Of a stretch of 9,325 bases of DNA, positions 1 through 4,413 are shown one piece after another. The stretch covers positions 1 through 9,325 of the forward strand of contig LSIG01000166.1 of the NCBI GenBank assembly GCA_001556125.1, read 5' to 3'. The first letter of the stretch is position 1. The number at the start of each line of letters is the position of its first letter. Source of the stretch: Rhizobiales bacterium CCH10-E5. GTDB taxonomy: Bacteria > Pseudomonadota > Alphaproteobacteria > Rhizobiales > Beijerinckiaceae. The notes under the pieces are model-generated. The model was not told where the DNA came from. It was given only the letters and a program-made list of their open reading frames with translations, and made no database searches. A program made the position numbers and the translations under genes.

Positions 1-12
1 GGGAATATCCGG

Positions 13-42
13 CTCAGGCCGCTCTCAGGGATGTGGCCTGAG
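13..42. repeat. 8-bp inverted repeat upstream of orfA
   Basis: CTCAGGCC (13-20) and GGCCTGAG (35-42) pair perfectly around a 14-base spacer. It lies in the leader of the IS3 element. It could reduce readthrough from outside the element, but it has no T-run and may be chance. Confidence 0.35.
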
Positions 43-88
43 GACGACGCTTACTGGACACCCTTGAAGTCATGTTCTGGAGTGTCCG

Positions 89-403
89 ATGCCGCGTTTT
101 CGAAGCGCCTATCCGCCGGAGTTCCGGCGACAGATGGTCGAGCTGGTCCGATCGGGGCGAACGCCTGAAGATCTATCGCGAGAGTTCGAGCCGACCGCGC
201 AGTTCATCGCGAACTGGGTTCGTCAGGCCGAGCGCGACGCCGGCAAGCGCAGCGATGGTCCGACTAGCGCCGAGCGCGAAGAACTGATCCGCCTTCGTCG
301 TGAGAACCACCGGCTGCGCCAGGAGCGCGATATCCTGTCAAAGGCGGCGGCCTGGTTCGCGCGGGAGAGCAAGGCGAACCCGAACGGGTTTTCCGGTTCA
401 TGA
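89..403 (+). CDS. IS3-family transposase OrfA (DNA-binding subunit)
   Basis: This 104-residue protein is the helix-turn-helix half of an IS3-type transposase, which recognises the element ends. Residues about 5-50 have the usual layout of a basic start (RFRSAYPPEFRRQMVELVRSG), a second helix (TPEDLSREFEP) and a recognition helix followed by a WV motif (FIANWVRQAE). Residues about 62-95 form a charged, leucine-containing coiled coil (EELIRLRRENHRLRQERDIL) that drives multimerisation in this family. GGAG at 79-82 lies 6 nt before the ATG and supports this start. The stop overlaps the orfB ATG (ATGA at 400-403), and orfB is in the -1 frame. IS3 elements use this geometry for a frameshifted OrfAB fusion or for coupled translation. 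OrfA looks intact, but without working OrfB it would at most act as a regulator. Confidence 0.9.
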   Translation: MPRFRSAYPPEFRRQMVELVRSGRTPEDLSREFEPTAQFIANWVRQAERDAGKRSDGPTSAEREELIRLRRENHRLRQERDILSKAAAWFARESKANPNGFSGS

Positions 404-943
404 GCGCGCACCAGGCCGTCTTTCCGATCAAGACTATGGCCCGTGTCTTCAAGGTCTCCGCGTCAGGCTATTATGCTTGGCGCGGCAGGCCTGCATCGCT
501 GCGGGCGGCGCGGGACATCGATCTCACCCGGAAGATCCGCACGATCCATGGCGCCTCGCACAAGACCTATGGCGCGCCGCGCATTCACGCCGAGCTCAAG
601 GCCGAGGCGTGGCGATCGGCAAGAAGCGCGTGGCTCGCCTGATGGGCGCAGGAGGGTCACGACGACGAAGCGCGATCCCGATCATCGGCCGGCGAACGAT
701 TTGGTCCGGAGGAACTTCTTCGTCGAGAAGCCCAACGAGCTATGGGTCGTCGACATCACCTTCGTGCCCACGCTCGCCGGCCTCCTGTTCCTGGCGGTCG
801 TGCTGGACGCATGGTCCAGGCGCATCGTCGGCTGGGCTTTCTCCGCCGATCTCAAGACCCGTGTCGTGCTCGACGCGCTCGACATGGCGCTCGCCGCACG
901 CAAGCCCAAGAACGTCATCCACCATAGCGATCAGGGCTCGCAA
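400..943 (+). pseudogene. IS3-family transposase OrfB, 5' part (degenerate, interrupted)
   Basis: This is the N-terminal half of the DDE integrase subunit. Frame 1 from the ATG at 400 gives the usual start (HQAVFPIKTMARVFKVSASGY, then YGAPRIHAELKAE). Near 605-609 the homologous reading moves to frame 3 (GVAIGKKRVARLMGA), consistent with loss of one G. Near 643-650 it moves to frame 2 (RRVTTTKRDPDHRPAND), with about 8 expected residues missing, consistent with a small internal deletion. Frame 2 then holds the catalytic core: WVVDITF with the first Asp at 752-754, and HHSDQGSQ with the second Asp at 929-931. At 943 the IS30 element begins, and the gene resumes at 3455. The two frame changes mean OrfB was probably dead before, or independently of, the insertion. 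The deletion size is inferred from memory of homologues. Confidence 0.88.
941..943. repeat. Target-site duplication of the IS30 element, left copy (CAA)
   Basis: CAA directly precedes the IS30 left terminus and is repeated at 3455-3457 directly after the right terminus. IS30-family elements usually duplicate 2-3 bp. Joining the flanks through a single CAA restores the OrfB frame as HSDQGSQ-YVSIRY. Confidence 0.9.
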
Positions 944-970
944 GGCGGATTCAACCGGTCGTCGCAACAC
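944..970. repeat. IS30 element left terminal inverted repeat (27 bp)
   Basis: This is an exact reverse complement of 3428-3454 over 27 bp. Similarity decays immediately inside. The 3' end of the transposase gene overlaps this repeat. Confidence 0.95.
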
Positions 971-2000
971 GATCATCATACTGCTGAGCGAGGAACTGAT
1001 CGAGTACCTCGATCGGTGTTTTCCATCCCAGCGTTTTGCGAGGCCGCGTGTTCATCGCGTGAGCGACGGCGGCCAGCTCCCCGGTCGAGTGCCGGCTGAG
1101 ATCGGTGCCTTTCGGGAAGTACTGGCGCAGGAGGCCGTTTGTGTTTTCATTCGAGCCGCGCTGCCATGGGCTTTGCGGATCGCAAAAGTAGATTTCCAGC
1201 CCGCTCTCGATGCGGAGCCGTGCGTGCTGAGCCATCTCGGCTCCCTGATCCCAAGTCAGCGATTGGCGAAGCGTCCCCGGCAGCTCGTTCATAGAGTGAA
1301 CGATGGCTGTGCGAACGGCTTCAGCGCCGTGGCCGGCAAGTGGCGGGCCGTTCTTGACCCGCTGCCCCCGCTGATATCCCTCTTGGCGCGGCAGGTGCAG
1401 CAGCATCGTGAAGCGCGACCTGCGTTCGACGAGAGTGCCGATCGCCGAGCTGTGCAGGCCAAGGATGAGATCACCTTCCCAATGCCCCGGGATCGCCCGG
1501 TCTTCGACCGCCGGTGGCCGTTCACTGATCATGATGGCATCGCCCAGGAAGGCCTTTCCACGGCCGCGGGTTCGCTCACGCGGAACACGCAGAGCTCGGC
1601 CTGAGCGCAAGCAAACCGTCAGCTCCCGACGCAACGCCCCGCGCCCCTGGATGTACAAGGACTGGTAGATCGCCTCGTGGCTGATGCGCATGGTGGGATC
1701 CTCCGGGTAATCGATCCGAAGTCGATGGGCGATCTGCTCGGGACTCCACGCGGTTGACCAGCGCCGGCTCTGCCGAAGCACAGCGCGACGCTTCTTCCAT
1801 ATTACCTTGGGACCCGCGAAGCTGGCGCCATCGACGTTCGTGACCTGACCCGAGAGACGCCGCTCGACATAGGCGCGTAGAGCAGGGTTGCTGGCCAGCT
1901 TGCCCGGGCGTGGTCGTCGTGCCGCGCGATCGGCATGCCATTGCGCCGCGATGGCGCGATAGTCGAGGTTGCCACCGCGCGTGGCGGCGTTGCGGCGCAC
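951..2000 (-). pseudogene. IS30-family transposase, C-terminal fragment (catalytic domain)
   Basis: This open reading frame of 349 codons encodes almost the whole DDE transposase of an IS30 element but lacks the N-terminal helix-turn-helix. Numbering from the frame's first codon, the catalytic residues are D177 (GHWEGDLILG), D251 (LTWDQGAEMA) and E285 (WQRGSNENTNGLLRQYFPKG). All are present, together with the family signatures WSPEQIAHRL, RISHEAIYQSLY and NTRPRKTLGWKTP. The apparent GTG start at 2000 is an artefact: it falls inside the IS256 target duplication, has no Shine-Dalgarno sequence, and is an internal Val codon of the original gene. The missing start is at 3342-3421, and rejoining gives ISREVRRNAATR with no frame error. 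The gene was therefore inactivated only by the IS256 insertion. A truncated protein lacking end recognition would not be expected to work. Confidence 0.93.
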
Positions 2001-2001
2001 T
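1993..2001. repeat. Target-site duplication of the IS256 element, left copy (9 bp)
   Basis: CGGCGCACT lies directly outside the left IS256 inverted repeat and recurs at 3342-3350 directly outside the right one. IS256-family elements typically duplicate 8-9 bp. The intact duplication indicates simple transposition with no later rearrangement between the ends. Confidence 0.95.
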
Positions 2002-2032
2002 GGGACTGTCAGGATTTCCGTGTGAGGGCGGC
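2002..2032. repeat. IS256 element left terminal inverted repeat (31 bp)
   Basis: This is an exact reverse complement of 3311-3341. The first mismatch is at the 32nd base. It lies just downstream of the transposase stop. Confidence 0.95.
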
Positions 2033-2042
2033 GGGTTGAATA

Positions 2043-3284
2043 TCAGGCCGCCATGGCCTTGGTGAAGCGCTCGCCGAAGATGACGGCGAACTGGGCTTTG
2101 GCCATGACCCATTCACGAGGAGCCATATTCGCTGGCGCGGACCTTCGGTTCCACTCCTTTTCGGAGCGGTTCAAGACGAGGAAGAGGAGCTTCATGGCAG
2201 CCTCGTCGGTCGGGAAGTGGCCGCGGGCGCGCACGGCGCGACGCAGCTTGGCGTTCAGCGCCTCGATCGCGTTGGTGGTGTAGAGGATGCGGCGAACGTC
2301 CGCCGGGAAGGCGTAGAACGGCACGACCTCGCTCCATGCCCGCCGCCAGCTCTGGGCGATCGCCGGATAGCGGCGGCCCCAGTGCCCCTCCTCGAAGGCG
2401 CCGAGCGCCGCCTCGCCGGCGGCGGCATCGATGGCGCGGTAGATGCCCTTCAGCGCTGCTGCGACGAGCTTGCGGTCCTTGTAGGAGACGAAGTCCAGGC
2501 TGTGACGCAGCAGGTGGACGATGCAGGTCTGAACCATGGCCTCGGGAAAGACGGCCCGGATCGCGTCGGGGAAGCCCTTCAGGCCATCGACGACGGCCAG
2601 CAGCAGGTCCTCGACGCCGCGATTTCGGAGTTCGTTCATGACGCGCAGCCAGAACTTCGCGCCCTCGTTCTGTTCCAGCCAGAGGCCCAGAATCTCCTTG
2701 GCGCCGTCGGCGCGGACGCCGAGCGCGATATGGACCGCCTTGTTGCGGACGACGCCCTCGTCACGGATCTTGACCCGTAGCGCATCGAAGAAGACCAGCG
2801 GATAGACCGGCTCCAGCGGCCTTGCCTGCCAGGCGGCGATCTCGTCAAGCACCGCGTCGGTGACGGCGCTGATGAGATCGGGCGAGACCTCGATGCCGTA
2901 AAGCTCGCGCAGATGCCCGACGATCTCTCGGGCGCTCATGCCCCGGGCATACATCGAGACGATCTTGTCGTCGAAGCCGGGAAAGCGGCGCTGATACTTG
3001 GCGATCAGCTGCGGATCGAATGTCGCCTGCCGATCGCGCGGAATCTGCAGCTCGATCCGGCCGGTCTCGGTCGTCACCGTCTTGCGGCCATAGCCATTGC
3101 GGCTGTTGCCGCTCTCGTCGCCCGCCAGATGATGATCCATCTCCGCGTTCAGGGCCCGCTCGGCGAAGGCCTTCTTCAGATCGTCGAGCAGCCCATTGGG
3201 GTCGAAGGCCGTCTTCGGATCGGCGCCGGACAAAAGCTGGTCCAGAAGCGCGTCAGGGATGCGGGGGGCTTTGCGTCGTGCCAT
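2043..3284 (-). CDS. IS256-family (mutator-type) transposase
   Basis: This 413-residue transposase is full length for the family and cuts and joins the IS256 ends. The RNase H-like DDE triad is visible as D167 (VFFDALRVK), D233 (AVVDGLKGFPDAI) and E341 (TTNAIEALN). It also has the conserved C254-X2-H257 motif (TCIVHLLRHS) between the second Asp and the Glu. The N-terminal region carries the usual HLAGDESGNSRNGYGRKTV and RDRQATFDPQLI motifs, followed by MYARGMSAREIVGHL. The ATG at 3284 has a strong GGAGG 6 nt upstream (complement of 3291-3295), which fixes the start. There are no frameshifts or missing key residues. It is transcribed in the same direction as the IS30 transposase it interrupts. 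This is the only transposase in the window that appears functional. Confidence 0.97.
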   Translation of the reverse strand: MARRKAPRIPDALLDQLLSGADPKTAFDPNGLLDDLKKAFAERALNAEMDHHLAGDESGNSRNGYGRKTVTTETGRIELQIPRDRQATFDPQLIAKYQRRFPGFDDKIVSMYARGMSAREIVGHLRELYGIEVSPDLISAVTDAVLDEIAAWQARPLEPVYPLVFFDALRVKIRDEGVVRNKAVHIALGVRADGAKEILGLWLEQNEGAKFWLRVMNELRNRGVEDLLLAVVDGLKGFPDAIRAVFPEAMVQTCIVHLLRHSLDFVSYKDRKLVAAALKGIYRAIDAAAGEAALGAFEEGHWGRRYPAIAQSWRRAWSEVVPFYAFPADVRRILYTTNAIEALNAKLRRAVRARGHFPTDEAAMKLLFLVLNRSEKEWNRRSAPANMAPREWVMAKAQFAVIFGERFTKAMAA

Positions 3285-3310
3285 CGGGAACCTCCATCGG
3301 GTCCAGTATG

Positions 3311-3341
3311 GCCGCCCTCACACGGAAATCCTGACAGTCCC
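3311..3341. repeat. IS256 element right terminal inverted repeat (31 bp)
   Basis: Exact inverted copy of 2002-2032, located 26 bp upstream of the transposase start codon. Confidence 0.95.
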
Positions 3342-3350
3342 CGGCGCACT
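3342..3350. repeat. Target-site duplication of the IS256 element, right copy (9 bp)
   Basis: CGGCGCACT is identical to 1993-2001. On the minus strand it encodes the V-R-R part of the IS30 helix-turn-helix region, which shows where the insertion landed in that gene. Confidence 0.95.
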
Positions 3351-3421
3351 TCGCGTGAGATCGTGCTCGGCGAGCGCGCAAGCTTACGTGCAATCGCACG
3401 GATCGCTGTTCCCTTGGCAAT
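3342..3421 (-). pseudogene. IS30-family transposase, N-terminal fragment (helix-turn-helix)
   Basis: Read leftward, this segment encodes AIRAIARKLARSPSTISREVR, the classic IS30 helix-turn-helix that binds the element ends. The frame is cut by the IS256 element at 3341 and continues at 2001 and below. No ATG or GTG occurs in frame between the inverted repeat and the helix. The best candidate start inside the element is an ATT at 3419-3421, which gives a protein that begins only a few residues before the helix. E. coli IS30 transposase has a substantial extra N-terminal segment, so this element may have lost its original start, or it may use readthrough from outside. In fact the frame is open upstream through the inverted repeat into antisense orfB sequence. 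Confidence 0.8.
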
Positions 3422-3427
3422 ATCTTG

Positions 3428-3454
3428 GTGTTGCGACGACCGGTTGAATCCGCC
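3428..3454. repeat. IS30 element right terminal inverted repeat (27 bp)
   Basis: Exact inverted copy of 944-970. It lies unusually close to the helix-turn-helix coding region, leaving little room for a normal promoter and start codon. Confidence 0.95.
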
Positions 3455-3457
3455 CAA
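3455..3457. repeat. Target-site duplication of the IS30 element, right copy (CAA)
   Basis: Second CAA copy. It is the Gln codon of the interrupted DQGSQ motif in OrfB, and the next codon is TAC (Tyr). Confidence 0.9.
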
Positions 3458-3754
3458 TACGTCAGCATTCGCTACACCGAGCGTCTCGCCGAGGCGGGTA
3501 TCGAGCCCTCCGTCGGCAGCGTCGGCGACAGCTATGACAATGCTCTCGCCGAGACGATCAACGGCCTTTACAAGGCGGAGCTGATCCACCGCCGCGGACC
3601 CTGGCGGAGCTTCGAGGCAGTCGAGTTTGCCACGCTTGCCTGGGTCGACTGGTTCAACAATCGCCGGCTGCTGGAGCCTATCGGCAACATCCCGCCGGCC
3701 GAGGCCGAGGAGCGCTACTACGCCATGCTGGACGAGCCAGCCGTGGCGGCGTGA
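3455..3754 (+). pseudogene. IS3-family transposase OrfB, 3' part
   Basis: This is the C-terminal third of the DDE integrase subunit, in the same frame as the 5' part when the two are joined through one CAA. It contains the third catalytic residue, Glu, at 3551-3553 in DSYDNALAETINGLYKAE. The standard IS3 C-terminal motif follows: FATLAWVDWFNNRRLLEPIG, then PPAEAEERYYA. It ends at TGA 3752-3754. An in-frame start upstream at 3425 would read through the IS30 inverted repeat, but a protein from there would lack two of the three catalytic acids. It is therefore a remnant. Confidence 0.93.
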
Positions 3755-3763
3755 CTCAAACGA

Positions 3764-3793
3764 AATGGCCTCCGGGAAACCCGGCGCGGTTCA
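3764..3793. repeat. Probable IS3-element right end
   Basis: This stretch follows the orfB stop by about 10 bases and contains CCGGG-AAA-CCCGG (3772-3784), then GCGCGGTTCA. Read inward it begins TGAACCGCGCC, a style of terminus I associate with IS3-family elements. The matching left copy is not fully in the window, so the boundary is inferred. Confidence 0.55.
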
Positions 3794-3936
3794 GAAGCGG
3801 GTTAACTCCACAGAGAGGTGCTGCGTCGTGTAACGTTTTCGTTTTTCATAACGAACTCCATCCGCATCCGTAACCGATGACGATTGGGTCGAATTGGGCA
3901 AGCGTGGCATGACAGCCGTCAGCCTAATCGCAACTT
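3794..3936. other. Intergenic stretch between the IS3 element and the traA unit
   Basis: I see no supported gene here. The part at about 3825-3890 is visibly richer in A and T than its surroundings, and TAACG occurs twice (3831-3835 and 3850-3854). On the minus strand a frame is open from an ATG at 3910 to a TGA ending at 3791, inside the presumed IS end. It would give 39 residues, has no good ribosome binding site, and is probably chance. No clear terminator hairpin is seen downstream of the leftward gene that ends at 3937. Confidence 0.5.
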
Positions 3937-4413
3937 TCAACCCCTAGCCAAAAGCGACAGGAACGGCGGAACCATCGACCCGATTGCGATTCCAATCCCG
4001 CCAGCCCAAACCATCCACCTTCGCTGCTCAGCCTGCGTGCGCGCCTGCCTCACGAACCCTGCCAGATGCGACCGCTCGCGTTTCAGCGCATCGGCCTCGT
4101 CGCGCATCACCCGCGCGGCCTCAGTGAACGCCTCGGCCCCGGCGCGCCCGATCGCCCGCCCATGCTGCTCAGCCGTCATTTTCAACGCCGGATGGTCCTG
4201 GATGGCGACGATCCGCGCCTCGACCTGGGTCAGCACTTTCACGACGGCGCCCAGCGTCGGCGTGTAGTCCGTTGCCCGCGTCGCACCTTCAACGATCGCC
4301 GGCAGCGCCTCGACTGCCTGGCGCAGGGTCGCGACCTCCGCCTGCAGAGCATCGAACGCGCGGACCGCATCATCCTCGCCGACCTCGTTCTGATCGTCTT
4401 TCGTCACGCTCAC
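3937..4413 (-). CDS. DUF6118-like small membrane-anchored protein, traA-coupled
   Basis: This 158-residue protein has an acidic N-terminus (residues 1-17), a helical, probably coiled-coil region (RAFDALQAEVATLRQAVEALPAIVE, residues 18-42) and further charged helix through about 130. It ends in one hydrophobic segment (residues about 133-155, MVWAGGIGIAIGSMVPPFLSL) followed by a short tail. It resembles proteins annotated DUF6118 that I recall next to traA in sphingomonad plasmids. Those have no assigned function and tend to be longer, continuing past the membrane segment, so this copy may be shortened. The stop lies about 140 bp from the IS3 end. The GTG start overlaps the traA stop by 4 nt (GTGA, 4410-4413), so translation is probably coupled. 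A second GTG two codons later (4407-4405) has better spacing from GGAG and may be the true start. A role in transfer is inferred from position only. Confidence 0.8.
   Translation of the reverse strand: MSVTKDDQNEVGEDDAVRAFDALQAEVATLRQAVEALPAIVEGATRATDYTPTLGAVVKVLTQVEARIVAIQDHPALKMTAEQHGRAIGRAGAEAFTEAARVMRDEADALKRERSHLAGFVRQARTQAEQRRWMVWAGGIGIAIGSMVPPFLSLLARG

Larger units (their letters stand above)
2002..3341 (-). mobile_element. IS256-family insertion sequence, apparently intact
   Basis: This 1340-bp element has perfect 31-bp inverted repeats (2002-2032 and 3311-3341; outer end GGGACTGTCAGGATTTCCG), a 9-bp target duplication and one full-length mutator-type transposase on the minus strand (2043-3284). 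It was inserted in the N-terminal coding part of the IS30 transposase. The length is typical for IS256. Perfect ends, perfect target copies and an intact transposase suggest that it is the most recent arrival in the stack and may still be mobile. Confidence 0.95.
944..3454 (-). mobile_element. IS30-family insertion sequence, itself interrupted by an IS256 element
   Basis: The element is bounded by perfect 27-bp inverted repeats (944-970 and 3428-3454; outer end GGCGGATTCAACCGG) and a 3-bp CAA duplication. It was inserted in the orfB gene of the IS3 element. Its transposase is on the minus strand and split into fragments at 3342-3421 and 951-2001 by the IS256 element. Subtracting IS256 (1340 bp) and one 9-bp target copy leaves an element of 1162 bp, normal for IS30. 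The transposase stop codon (951-953) lies within the left inverted repeat. The split transposase should leave it unable to move on its own, although its ends look intact and could be mobilised in trans by a related enzyme. Confidence 0.93.
1..3793 (+). mobile_element. IS3-family insertion sequence, split by a nested IS30/IS256 insertion
   Basis: This outer element has the two-ORF layout of IS3-family elements: orfA (89-403), then orfB in the -1 frame (400-943, resuming at 3455-3754). The right end is placed near 3793. After the orfB stop comes a terminus-like stretch containing the short inverted repeat CCGGG-AAA-CCCGG (3772-3784) and ending GCGGTTCA, which fits the 5'-TG...CA-3' ends of the family. 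No clean left terminus is visible. Bases 1-20 weakly resemble the inward-facing right end (GGG..., then CCGG, then GGCC), so the true left end may lie about 10 bases before the window. Without the nested insert the element would be about 1.3 kb, normal for IS3. It cannot move on its own because orfB is broken in three ways. The family call is sure and the exact boundaries are not. Confidence 0.7.

Noticed and set aside
300..1604. 434-codon plus-strand frame crossing IS3 and IS30 sequence
   Set aside because: It is a shadow: it only briefly coincides with the orfB frame (about 605-645) and otherwise runs antisense to the IS30 transposase.
944..3454. A composite transposon carrying cargo
   Set aside because: The ends belong to a single IS30 element and the only internal DNA is an IS256 element. 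There is no passenger gene and there are no flanking IS copies.
2217..3584. Two plus-strand frames (2217-2780 and 2913-3584) opposite the IS256 transposase
   Set aside because: They are antisense to an intact transposase with all catalytic residues and have no family resemblance.
3176..3589. Minus-strand frame joining antisense orfB, the IS30 repeat and the IS30 helix-turn-helix
   Set aside because: It is a chimeric frame created by the insertions and runs out of frame after entering IS256. Only its middle is real coding sequence, annotated as the IS30 fragment.
3791..3910. 39-codon minus-strand frame in the gap between IS3 and the DUF6118-like gene
   Set aside because: It has no ribosome binding site or recognisable features, and its stop lies in the presumed IS3 terminus.
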